DNA of 64,000 nucleotides, taken from assembly GCA_030374765.1 (NCBI GenBank), contig JARGXX010000003.1:248001-312000 (forward strand), given 5' to 3'. The DNA comes from Agarophyton chilense. Lineage: Eukaryota > Rhodophyta > Florideophyceae > Gracilariales > Gracilariaceae. This document shows positions 53,998 to 64,000 of this stretch, in pieces; position 1 is the stretch's first letter, and the number at the start of each line of letters is the position of its first letter. The notes beneath the pieces are model-generated. The model did not search any database, had not been told where the DNA came from, and saw only the letters and a program-made list of their open reading frames with translations. A program made the position numbers and the translations under genes.

Positions 53998-55801
53998 ATA
54001 TGGGTGGGTTCAGCAAGTTCACTTTTAGGGGCTGAAATGCCTGGTACTGGTCGTCCGTAAGGGTTTCGAACTTCGAAGGTGTTCCCTTCTTCAGCATCGC
54101 GTTGAGAGGGGCCTAAATCTTGGCACACCCTTGGACGAACCGTCGGTAAACGTTGCACAAGCCCACGAAGGATCGTAGTTCCGTGTGGGTCCTAGGAGGC
54201 TTAGCCTGGCGAATCGCATTTGTGGTCCTTGTGGCCCCCTTTAGCTTTGTAGGAGAACGAAGTGACAGAGATAGTCCACTGAGACCTGGAGGAAAGCGCA
54301 TTGGCGAAGTTTCAGTGTTACTCCAGCGTCCTGTAGGATTGTTAGCACCTTCTTCACGTGATGAAAGTGTTCCTTTCCGGTCCGTGAAAAGATTATAACT
54401 TCATCCAAATAGACCAGGACGAACTTCCCTTTGACTCTGTACAGTATAATTCCGTTACCCTTTGGAAAGTGGCTAGTGCATTCTTCAAACCAAACGGCAT
54501 GCGGGTAAATCTGAACAAACCTTCATGGGTGGTAAAGGTTGTCAGCGCCCTCGCATCTTCGGCAAAAGGAATTTGCCAATATCACGAGTTAGCGTCCAGT
54601 GTGGAAACTACGACAGCTTCGCCTAAGGAATCCAGACGGTCGTCCATGCGGCGTCCCGGGTATGAGTTCCTCTTGGTTGCTGCGTTCAGCTTGCTGTAGT
54701 CGACACAGAACCTGACGGAACCATCTTTCTTCGCCAAGAAGACAAGGGGATATCCATTCGGATTGGTTTGGAGGCGCCGGCTCTAAGACTCGAGCTTTGA
54801 ACATCTTGTTCATCTGGTCAGCGACAATTACCCTGCCTTTAAGGTCAGTACGGTATCGGTTATGGAACTGTGGTCTAACATCATCCTGAAGGTCAATGCG
54901 GTGGGTAATGGCTCTGATTGGGGCCAATCTCCCTGACCACATGGCCTGGTATTCCCTGAGGACACCAATTACCTGGGGCCTATAGGATTTGAATTCTTCG
55001 CCGATGGCGACCGTCCCCTCCCAAGAGTCGACGTCCCCGTTGGGAGTTGGCGTCGCAAGGTTATCCATTTGGGCCTCCATAATGGCCACGGGTGCGGGTA
55101 GAGTGATACCAATCACTGCACCTTTAGCTAACCGCACGGGTGTATCTCGGAAGTTGCTGATTGTGACCAAAAAGGACCTGTTGGGGTGGATGTCCATTAA
55201 TTCATTGGCCATCAAGTTAAGGTGCTTCAGAACCGTTTTTGGGTGGTTCTGAATCGTTACGAGACCTGAGGACTGGGAATGGACCGATACAGGGATTTGG
55301 GTCATCGGCGGTATCGTTTTGGCCTTTGACAGGCGAACCTTATTGGACTTCGTGTTTTCGGAGACAACCGCCCGTTTGCGGTTAGCTTCTGGCCCTGGGG
55401 CGGAACCAGTTATGGAGATGGAAGGTGCGCGGTAGACCTGGATAAAAGGCCTCAATGTATCGATCGACAAGAGAGGTCCCTAGGATTGCCTCAGCGCCCA
55501 AGTTAGGACATACAAGGAACCAAGTGTGGATTTTGAATTGTCCTACCTGGAGGTGAAGTGGTACTATCCCTTTAATGTCCATTGGTCTTCGTGATGCATC
55601 GGTAATCCTTGGGGTTTTCCTTGCCTGAACAAAATCTTGCCAGCCCAGTGGGAGCAGCTTAGGATGGACCAAGTTGGGACCAGCGCCTGTCTCCAATACA
55701 GCTGTAGTCACTCGAGAGTTGTTGGAACGAAGTTCTACGGTTATTCGAACATTATAGTTCTCTTTCCTGAGGATCCAGACGGGGTCGTTACTGTGTTCCA
55801 A
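53998..55801 (-). pseudogene. TE-4 protease and reverse transcriptase, frameshifted
   Basis: Protease 55,382-55,801 with the active-site Asp changed to Glu (L-E-T-G-A-G-P-N); second-half motif I-L-G-T-S-L-V-D-R present. RT is broken by several frameshifts; its catalytic box reads Y-L-D-E (about 54,405), another disabling change. Confidence 0.65.
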
Positions 55802-55929
55802 TTTTGGTTCATCCTGAATGGTCTATGGTGGGTGGTTCGTATTGGGAGATGAGGAGCTCTTTGGCTCATGACCGTCCAATTGGTTTAGGCCGGGGCTTAA
55901 AGAGGGAGGATTTGCCTCAAGTCGGTCCT

Positions 55930-58140
55930 CTAGGAGTTTTCCGATGGGGTTCCCGTTTCTTCCTGAGGATAGGGTTCTTCCACGGGGTCGTCCGTAGGAT
56001 CTACAATGGTGTGGACCTGTGGGGATTTGATCGGAGTATCCGGAGGCGGGGCATAGCGTGAGATTCCAGGCTTCCCTGTGGTTCGTTGCTGTGCCCTGTT
56101 ATACATTCCTTCGGATCTCCGCACCCGGTAATTCTCTTCCCTTAGGGCTAGGAGGTTTTTACTTGCGTCCTCAGACAGATACCTCGTACAGTCATAAGGT
56201 TGGGTCACTGAAAGGCAGAGGAAGAAAGCCCTTTGGGAACGAACAAAAACGTCTTTGCAGGGCGGGAAGGGAGAATACTTGAGTGTGTGTGGTCCAGTGG
56301 TCGCTTTCGTTCCCTGGGAGGTATATGATGGGGGCCCGGACGGAGAAGCACTGAAATCGACCGCTAGTATATCTCCCGAATCGGCGTAATGGAGTGATGC
56401 ATCCATGTCCGACACCGTGGAGCTAACCAAATGGGCTTGGTTCGGTTTACGCAATGGAGTTGCGTGTCCTCTGGTTGTATCGGCGTTGCGCCTGGAGGTC
56501 CTGTAGGTTTTCCCAAACCCTTGGCGTAAGTAACGAGCCTTCGGAAGGAGTATTGCGGGTTCTCCGTGTGGTCATTGCGCACATGTGCTCGAATGGCAGG
56601 GAGCAATCCCGTGATGAAGTGACGTTTAAGCCGTTCTTTGGAGAACACGTTTACACATCGGTAAGCCTTCTTCCATAGGTCGTCTGCGAAAGCCGATTCG
56701 GTCATGTTGGAGCTCTGCCTAAAGGATATAACTACCTGGTGGGCATCCATTATAACTTCATCCGTGACGTAAGTTTTCAAGAGGTAATGAACAACCTGAG
56801 GGTATGACATGAAAAGCTCACGGTCTTCAGCATCCACGTGGTCGGTTGTGCGAGATATCTTCGAAACCACTCCGTCACGCGCCTGTCCAGTAAGGAAGAA
56901 TTGGAAAAGGTACAGAGCGGGGCTCTCGTGGACACCGTTCTGATTGCAGGCCGTACGGAACTAACTGAGAAACCTAAGGAAATCAATGGGATTGGAACCC
57001 GAGAACTTGTCCGTAATGGTTAGTTGCATCCGTTAGGCCCATTTGGCGACTCTGCGAGCCACCAAACCAGAATTTTTCGGGCACCTGTCGGCCAGCTGGT
57101 AATTACGGTATTCTACAACATTAAGGAAAAGTGTGTTTGTGGTTGTCAGTGGCCTGAGGTCTCGACCGGCAGCCTCATCGACTTCCGAGTCGGTCGTTTC
57201 GGTCGACGCCGATTCAGAATCACTCGTGTCAGAATGGTCACTTCTTCTGCTACTTCTTTTCATCTTTCTCCTACGGTTGCTTCTTTTCTTTCCAGCGGAG
57301 TAGGGACCTAAAGGATCGATCTCTCTATCAGATCCGATGGAGCCCTGAGGTCGCTGTATCTCATATAATCCGTCGGGTGGGGCAAACGGTCTCTCTTCTA
57401 GACGCGGAGCTTGTCTTCTGCTCCTCGCTTGTCCATCCCTTAGATTCTCCTGGTGGGCAACCCGTCTCTCATCTAGACGAGAAGTTTCTCTTCTGCTCCT
57501 AGATTGTCCCACAATGGGGTTTTCCTGATGGTATTCCCGGCGAGGGGCGGATAACGCCGCCGCTCCTGGGGGGTCTCGTCGGGGGTTGCCTTATGGAAGC
57601 CGGATGGTTGACTTGTGGAGTGGCCCTAGGGACCGTGTGGCCTGACAGGCTGGTGACTGCTCCTTGAACGGCCTGAATGAGGGAGTCTAAGAATAGCTCA
57701 GACTCCATGACCTTGGGGGCGATTCGCATAACGAAGAAATCCGTATGGTCAGCTATTGCCGTGGCGAGTCGCATGTCCACAATAGAATCCACATGGACTG
57801 AGCAGAGCTCACGGAGACGAGGCCAGAGAAGGTCGGCAAGTCCGGCGGGAATATTTTCTCTAATTCTTTCAGTCTTACGGGGTTCTCCTTATGGTGTTCC
57901 TGGCCTAGAGGTGGCCCTGTTGAGGCGTTCTCGTAAACGTGCTGCTACCGTGGGTCCTCGGCGAACCCTTTCAGGATTGTCCTTGGGAGTTAGTACTCCT
58001 TGCAGCTGGCTTCTCGTGCTTCTGCGGTCCCTAACATTATCAACTTGAGGTTCAGGCGAAGTCGTCGGCGTTGCAATGGCAGCTGTTCCTTCCATGGGAG
58101 TCTTATGGTCGGGTCGGTTGGGTGTGTTTCCTGCATCCAT
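55930..58140 (-). pseudogene. TE-4 Gag, several stops and frameshifts
   Basis: ATG 58,140 begins M-D-A-G-N; the first frame ends at 57,889. Remaining frames cover 57,499-57,792, 57,033-57,512 (with the K/R and S/D/E mixed-charge tract), 56,364-56,870 (Gag core, H-Y-L-L-K-T-Y-V-T-D-E) and 55,930-56,454. No intact zinc knuckle seen. Confidence 0.6.
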
Positions 58141-58242
58141 AATGGCGGTTGCTTCTGTACTTCTGGTCCGTTGGGGAATTAAACCAAAGGTTAGAATCCG
58201 GATAATTCTTCGTTCCAGTGGTCCATTCAATTATTCCAAGGG

Positions 58243-58261
58243 TTTCTAAGTCGGGAGACCA
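58243..58261 (-). promoter_or_regulatory. TE-4 primer binding site
   Basis: Element-strand TGGTCTCCCGACTTAGAAA, three bases after the 5' LTR, identical to that of TE-3. Confidence 0.7.
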
Positions 58262-58264
58262 AAT

Positions 58265-58710
58265 TGTAACGCAATGACGGGGGGGTCAGCGTACGGGTCT
58301 CGACCGGTGGTAGCGTGGTAGAGCGGGTCTTAAGGTTCGAATCCTTGACGGCGGCACTCCCAGAGTACTTGTTGCAATGGGCTGGGGTTTACTGCGTAGT
58401 CCTACAGGTTGAAGCTACGGAAACGATGGCTTGAAGACCAAAGGGTGGAAGTAATATACAAAAGGGGGTTATTTAGTATCCTAACGGTGCCTACCGTAGT
58501 CTAAGGGAGAAGCGTCACTCGAGCCAAGTAAATAGTCCTGGCGAGGGGCTGGGATCTCCCTGGCACTGTCATGCTAATGTCTTACACTAATTAAAATAAA
58601 TTAATAATCTACATGAGTCCACCTGAGGTCAACCCGTCCATGTGTCGCCTGTAAGACAACTCAAGGCCCGGTGGCTTACAGAGCTCAACCGTTATCACTT
58701 CTCCTTCACA
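58265..58710 (-). repeat. TE-4 5' LTR (446 bp)
   Basis: Partner of 50,744-51,192; followed by AATCT. Confidence 0.92.
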
Positions 58711-58715
58711 AATCT

Positions 58716-59640
58716 ATATCAGAAGTATGAATATTTTTTTGGAATATGATATTTAGCCTTGTTGTTGCAATTTAAATGGGTTTTTGGTCTAGAATTGGGG
58801 TTTTGTGGAGTGGGGGTGAGATGGATGGGACTGAATTGTTTTTGAATGAGTCGCTTGGATGCCATTGCGTGGCAGTTTAGAAAACTACAGCTTCGTAAAA
58901 AAAATTGTCAAAAATTGTTGTTTAATCTACCAATGTTAGTTAGTTAAAATGCAAAGCGTTATAGTATGAGCGTGGCAAGCTGTCCCTGTAATCAATGGGA
59001 GGAAATGAGAGAGTGGATCGGTTGGGACAATCTGAAAAAAAGCGTTTTAACGAGCGGCTGTACTGGGTACCATGCATCAACGGATGCTAACACACGGCGA
59101 TTTGGTCTCACAGACTTGAACTGAAGCACGAACGAATGCACGGCGCCAGGGTTGTCCTACAAACGTGCGTAGTCGGTATTCTTTCAGTTTGTCTTGATCA
59201 CGGCCGTCGGCATCGCTCCTGTTTAGATAAATGCCAGAAATAACGTCACTTACGGCAATCCGGAAAAATCAATGATTATCTCTAACGTGCAAAGTCTTGA
59301 GATCATTAGTTTAGCGATCTACATTTGGTGGGAGTTAGAAAAGAAGTTTCTGCCTGTAGTATTCTGGACTGTCGGAATGCCGATGGAAGATTTTTTTGGC
59401 TAAGCATGATGATACTCATGAGTGAGTGCAACGTCTAGGATGAAAGCTATGAAGCGGCACTCTGCAGATGGTCCGTGAGGTGGTATGTTACACGTGGAAT
59501 CTCGGTCTGCAACGGCGCATCTGGTTCGACCCTTGGTAGGGAAATACAGGATTGGCAACGGCGCATATAGTGGGTATCCACGTGGCATTCAGGCCTAACT
59601 TTCGTAGGTGGAAGCCCATTTAGAGCTAGTTATCCCGTAC
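58716..59640. other. spacer between TE-4 and TE-5, nothing recognised
   Basis: AT-rich, only short frames (longest about 62 codons), no motifs. Confidence 0.4.
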
Positions 59641-60008
59641 TGTAGAGGGGTTGATTGGCTAACCAAGTTTTTATCTAGATATTATTATGTGCGGTGCGCC
59701 CCCCTGTGCACAGTACATAAGGCGCAGAGGGGAGCGCCCACTCCAAAGTAAAGGAGACAACAAACGGTTTTACCAACTGTCTTGTTCCTCGTTCAGGATT
59801 CCTTAACCGGAGATCCGGACAAGCTACAACAAGTAGTTGTCCGTTTCAATAGTACCGACCACCCTCATTGTCGAGTGGGGCCTTGCAACCCCCATTCTAG
59901 CTCGATAGTGTTGTGCTCTACCACATCTTCCCTTAACCGCAAGCACCCATTCGGCAGTCCCGAACACTGTCGCAGGTGTCTGCTTTCTCCGTTATAGTGG
60001 ATACTACA
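59641..60008 (+). repeat. TE-5 putative 5' LTR
   Basis: End is set by ...ACTACA two bases before the primer site. A TGTAGAGG at 59,641 is the best start candidate. AT-rich promoter-like stretch near 59,670. No partner copy is available here. Confidence 0.5.
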
Positions 60009-60010
60009 GG

Positions 60011-60029
60011 TGGTCTCCCGACTCAGAAA
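60011..60029 (+). promoter_or_regulatory. TE-5 primer binding site
   Basis: TGGTCTCCCGACTCAGAAA, one base different from the site in TE-3 and TE-4. Confidence 0.7.
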
Positions 60030-60206
60030 CACTGTACTTGGCTACTGGAACGTGGAATCGATACTGATATTGAATTCAAGTGGAACACGGTCTTGTAAAC
60101 TATTTCAAATCACCTCCAGCTGTTATGGAGTCCCGCAGGTAACTACGCTGTCATATTCAATTGAAGACCTCAATTATTTCGTCTCCGAACATTGGATTTG
60201 TTCGGA

Positions 60207-62295
60207 ATGCCGAAAAAGAAGACCCAGTCTAGTACTGGTGCCCCGGGTCCTTCAGACCCACGTCCGCGACCGAGGCTCGCCTCATCTACAGAAGGCGGAG
60301 AGGGATTATACCGTTCGGCGAAGACAAGCTCTCATTTGGTAACTGATAGACGAGATCTCTCGGATGTACCCACGCCTGTGGAGTTGGCTATTGAACCAAC
60401 CACGGAGCCCAATGGTTCCCAAAATGAACCCAGAGACCAATAAGTTGTAATCCCTGCTGTAAAAAAATGATTTACGCGCTCAAGTGCTTAGTCTCAAATT
60501 AGAATCAAACGCCTATCGTGAGCGAATCATTGGATTGGAATGGTAGGCTCCGGTCATTACCAATGATATTGAGCGCTCGCCCCGAGAACAAGGCGTATTC
60601 GCTCGTCGCGAAGAAACAAACCCGATGTCCGCGGTTAGGAGAACCCTGCGAGAGGATTTGAACCAAGTAATGAAAAGGGATAGTAATGCTCCGGAGGCTT
60701 TACCGGGCCTGACCGTTGACCTTGAGGAAATCCTCATTCGAGTTAACCCTCGCCAGGAACGCCTGGAGGCAGTAGTGAATGAGCAGACTACTGCTACCCA
60801 AGTCGTGAGAGACGAAAATGAAATCCCCTTGAGGGAAGAGCTTTCGAAGAAAACGAAGTCGAGACGTCGAAAAAAGAGAAAGTCCAAACCGGACACTAGT
60901 GATGAGTCATCAGGATTGGAGGGTGAGGGGAGCAGTGCTGACGAATCTGACTCGTCGAACACGTCCACTGAAAATGCCAGTGATGATGATCATCTTAGTT
61001 CCCGTTCTAGGAACAGGAACGAGTCTTCTAGGCTATTAAGGAAGAAAGGTCCTAAGTACAAGCGTCTCAGGCCACTTCGTTGTAAGCATCCGTTGTATCG
61101 GAAAATCCTGGACTACAGGTATTATCGCTTAAAGAAAGGAGGAAAGAAGCGATCGGGTCGCGAAACCCCAAAGGTTAAGGACCACATTAGACGTTTGAAG
61201 ATTGGACTGAATGATCTAGTCTTTGATGGAAAAAAGCCTATTCTCGTTATTGAGTTCCTAACTCGTTTTGTTGCAGAGGCGGACACCTTAGAAATGAGTC
61301 AACCTCAAGCTTGGGTTTCATTACCACATTTCTTGACGGGTTTTGCGTCCGAGAAATATCGTTCCGTTTGCCGATTCCTAACCGCTGACGAAGGAGGCCT
61401 GACATCCTGGCCGGAGGCAGTACAGTACTTACTTCGCAGCTATGCGTCATCGAACGCAATCCGACAGGCTATCCTGGATCTTCGTGATGTGACGCAGAAA
61501 CCCGGTGAGGGAGAAGCACAGTACAGTTCGAGGCTTAACAGGATGACCACGCACTGTGGAAAAGTTCACTCAACGGAGGACCAGATTACCTTATTCATCG
61601 ATAGAATCGATCCCAACACCAAATCTCTGGTGGCTAGATTTCAAGAAAAGCATGAAGGAACCCCATTTCTGGAGTTGGTTCAGTTTGCCCAAGGTGAAGA
61701 TGACGCGGTAAGAGCTCGAAAAGTTACGCAGAACATTACAACGCTTGGCGCCTCCAAAGCAGAAGAAAGACACAAACAAGCCGCGAAGTCCACTCGAAAG
61801 ATGTTCCACCTGGAATCTCCAGCTGGCTCTCGAGAGTCGTCGTTCGCTACCCCCGATAACCAATCACAACACGATGCTATTCACCTTATGGAGTTTTGGC
61901 ACTCATTGGTGCCCACAGAAGATCTACCTCACTCAGATTCCCGAGAGGAAGAAGCTCTAATGGCTATGGAGAGCACACGCCCAGTATCCCGTGCATACAT
62001 GAAACCCCCGGAAGGATGATTCAAGAATGGAAAACCTGGATGGGTGGACCTGCGAATAGCGTTTCGATCACAACCGAGTTTGGCATCAAGCCGTGAAGCG
62101 TTAATATGCTATCTGTTCTATGGCCTTCATCATCTCTCTTCAGAATGTACCCTTCCTGCAAAGGATTTAGTTCTCGTCCTCACGAATTACGAGACTCTCT
62201 CAGAGGAGGAAAGAACCCGAATGCCGGCTGGTACATACTGGAAGGTCAAAGGATGGCCTAACTACCATCCTGGACGTCAATCTGGAGCTCCATAA
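60207..62295 (+). pseudogene. TE-5 Gag, interrupted
   Basis: ATG 60,207 (M-P-K-K-K-T) runs to TAA at 60,441. After a broken stretch, a 464-codon frame (60,625-62,019) holds the mixed-charge tract (60,840-61,060) and the Gag core (V-I-E-F-L-T-R-F-V-A-E-A-D, about 61,240), close to TE-3 Gag. A zinc-knuckle remnant C-Y-L-F-x4-H-x4-C (about 62,107) has lost its second Cys. Confidence 0.65.
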
Positions 62296-62479
62296 CTCAG
62301 AAAAAGGAAGCAACACAGGCTAATTCGCAAGTTGGAAGCAACGCCCCAAGGGCGAACGACCCGCCTTACTCAGGAAACTAAGTGAGAGAACCCCTAGGAG
62401 GTCGGCCCTATTCCATCGCGTAGAGCCGACCAGGGAGTACTCGCCTCCTTGTCCCCGCGCTTGTAAACCCAAGGTCCTG

Positions 62480-64000
62480 ATGAGGACTCATCATATTCCG
62501 TTGAGCGGATTGGATCCGTCCGTTGAAAAGCGAGTACACTTTAAGTGTGAGCTTAAACGTCCTTGGAGACATTATACTTGTCCGTCGAAACGGGAAAACT
62601 TTACTATGATAATGCAGAAAAGGAACTATAAAGTTTATGCCGACATCGGCTCGGACAAGGATTTATTGACCTGCCGCCTGACAGTTCTTGGTACAGGCGC
62701 CGTACCGAACTTTATTCGGAGATCCCAACTAGGACCCATCGATCAGGAACAAATTCGTTACGGTCCATTGCCGGATATCCAAGATGCTAATAGGAATGCA
62801 GTGAGAACGCTTGGAACAGTGAGGTGGCTCGTTCGACTCGGACACTTTTTGGTGAAAGTGTATTTAATGTCTGCAAATCACTGGCCGCACCAGTTGTTCT
62901 GGGATGTGATTATTCTGACAGATTTCTCGAAGCAATCCGCCCTCGGAGTCGACTAATTACGTTAGACGATGGCTTGACAGTGCCAATGGTGAGAAGACCA
63001 CTACAAAGAGTCCCTACAGCTGCTCCACTTCCACCCTCAATGAAATACGAGTTGGCTCGTGGTCGTACATCACCAAAGATTCGAGTGTCGAAACGTAGAG
63101 TTTTAAAGGCTCGATCCCAAACCTGGGTACAAGTGAGAACACAACGACCCGGTCTGGTGATAATTAAGCCTCATGCAGCTATGTACTAGCATCGAGTACT
63201 TCTCAAAGTCAATGGAATTGCCCAAGATGAGCCGCACAAACCCTTTCGAATACTCATCAGTATCTTTACCAATAACGATTATCGTTTACCGAAGAATGAG
63301 ATCGTTACAGCTGCTCTGCTGCACCCTATAGCAGCGGTTCCGACTCATGCCTCTACCGCAGAAGTGCTAGGGATTGCTGATGTGTCAGACGAATCAACTG
63401 GGGCACGTGAAGGTCCCAGAGGGCAGTTGCAAACAACAGAAGAAAAGAAGGACCAAGACCAGCTGGTAGAAGAACTAGTCCTCGAGAATGTTCCCGAAGG
63501 ATATAAGAAAAGAATCAAACAAGTGTTAAAAAAGTATGCCTCTATGTGAACTGGAAAACGAGGAGAGATCTCCGCCACCGAACATCATATTGATGTTATT
63601 CCGGGATCTCGTCCCATTTCTCAGCCACCTTACAGAGCAGGACTGCAAACTCGTCAGATCGAGGAGTAAAATGTTGCCATGATGCTCGAAGCAGGAGTAC
63701 CAGAAGCAGCACAATCTTCATGGGCTTCACCTGTGTTGTAAGTCCCAAAACCTGATGGTTCTTTACGAATCTGCGTCGACTACTGGAAACTCAACGCAGC
63801 TACGATACGAGATAAGTATTTACTGCCTCGCATGAAAGAGTGTATAGAAAGCTTAGGCGGTGCGAACGTGTTCACCACGCTTGACGCCCACACTGGCTAT
63901 TAGCAGGTTCCTGTAGCCGAAAAAGATCAGGATATGACTGCATTTGTGTCACACGCTGGACTATACCGTTTCAAACTGATGCCATTTGGACATACCAATG
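62480..64000 (+). pseudogene. TE-5 protease and start of reverse transcriptase, partial
   Basis: Protease active site reads L-G-T-G-A (Asp replaced by Gly, about 62,690). One frameshift near 62,880, stops at 63,187, 63,547, 63,667, 63,739 and 63,901. RT blocks I-C-V-D-Y, L-L-P-R-M, F-T-T-L-D-A-H-T-G-Y and L-M-P-F-G are readable to the window edge. Confidence 0.65.

Larger units (their letters stand above)
51202..58628. repeat. dispersed motif CCTNAGG in TE-4
   Basis: Copies at 51202, 51270, 51599, 51846, 52071, 52101, 53412, 53532, 54955, 55265, 55766, 55962, 56140, 56795, 57153, 57344 and in the LTR (58622), often as ACCTGAGGT or TCCTCAGGT. About two are expected by chance in 8 kb. They lie in both coding and non-coding parts. 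It is a shorter relative of the TE-1 motif. Confidence 0.6.
50744..58710 (-). mobile_element. TE-4: decayed chromovirus, no antisense ORF
   Basis: LTRs 50,744-51,192 (449 bp) and 58,265-58,710 (446 bp), ends TG...CA on the element strand, target duplication AATCT (50,739-50,743 and 58,711-58,715). Gag, protease, RT, RNase H, integrase and chromodomain in order on minus, broken by stops and frameshifts. The two LTRs differ by scattered changes, so it is older than TE-2. CCTNAGG occurs about 18 times in it. Only 400 bp separate pol from the 3' LTR, leaving no room for the antisense gene of TE-1 and TE-3. Confidence 0.92.
59641..64000 (+). mobile_element. TE-5: decayed Ty3/gypsy element, cut by window end
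   Basis: 5' LTR-like region, primer site, gag, protease and start of RT on +. Multiple stops and a mutated protease show it is dead. Related to TE-3 by primer site and Gag sequence. Left boundary is approximate since the second LTR is outside the window. Confidence 0.75.

Noticed and set aside
1-64000. CRISPR arrays or bacterial operon features
   Set aside because: No regular spacer-repeat array; gene structure is eukaryotic.

Overview
Eukaryotic nuclear DNA, rich in transposable elements. A compact block of intron-free host genes (about 15.6-25.1 kb) is flanked on both sides by nested and decayed mobile elements. The host genes are a type I pullulanase-like debranching enzyme with starch-binding modules, a small unknown protein, an F-box protein and a mitochondrial-type translation initiation factor IF-2. 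Intronless genes packed into a small island (one convergent pair is 44 bp apart) among LTR retrotransposons fit a red alga, perhaps a florideophyte. That assignment is inference from gene content and architecture, not proven.

Layout. 1-2.5 kb: 3' part of a CACTA (En/Spm, TNP2) transposase and a short overlapping ORF, followed by a cluster of perfect hairpins. About 2.9-14.2 kb: TE-1, a decayed Ty3/gypsy chromovirus on + with no recognisable 5' LTR, a tandemly duplicated integrase tail/chromodomain and an antisense ORF downstream of pol. 14.3-15.6 kb: nothing recognised. 15.6-25.1 kb: host gene island. 25,580-32,654: TE-2, a young Ty3/gypsy element (identical 163-bp LTRs, 5-bp target duplication ATTAT, uninterrupted gag-pol) with two intact antisense ORFs. 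32.7-46.1 kb: a decayed Tc1/mariner copy split by TE-3 (34,772-45,879, minus strand, 888-bp LTRs, target duplication TATCT). TE-3 is a chromovirus that also carries an antisense ORF, and that ORF is homologous to the one in TE-1. 46.1-50.7 kb: AT-rich DNA with a decayed DDE transposase. 50,744-58,710: TE-4, a third chromovirus (minus, LTRs about 448 bp, target duplication AATCT) without an antisense gene. About 59.6 kb to the end: TE-5, a fourth related element on +, cut off by the window.

The most interesting signals are two. First, three of the five retrotransposons carry genes in opposite orientation between pol and the 3' LTR. Those of TE-1 and TE-3 are recognisably the same protein family, and those of TE-2 are an unrelated but intact pair, one with a possible papain-like Cys/His/Asp arrangement. 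Second, TE-1 is studded from gag to its 3' end with a short palindrome-like motif, ACC-N4-6-GGT, far above chance and in coding and non-coding parts alike; TE-4 is likewise studded with CCTNAGG. Together these suggest an element-encoded factor acting on dispersed sites in its own element. That link is a hypothesis.
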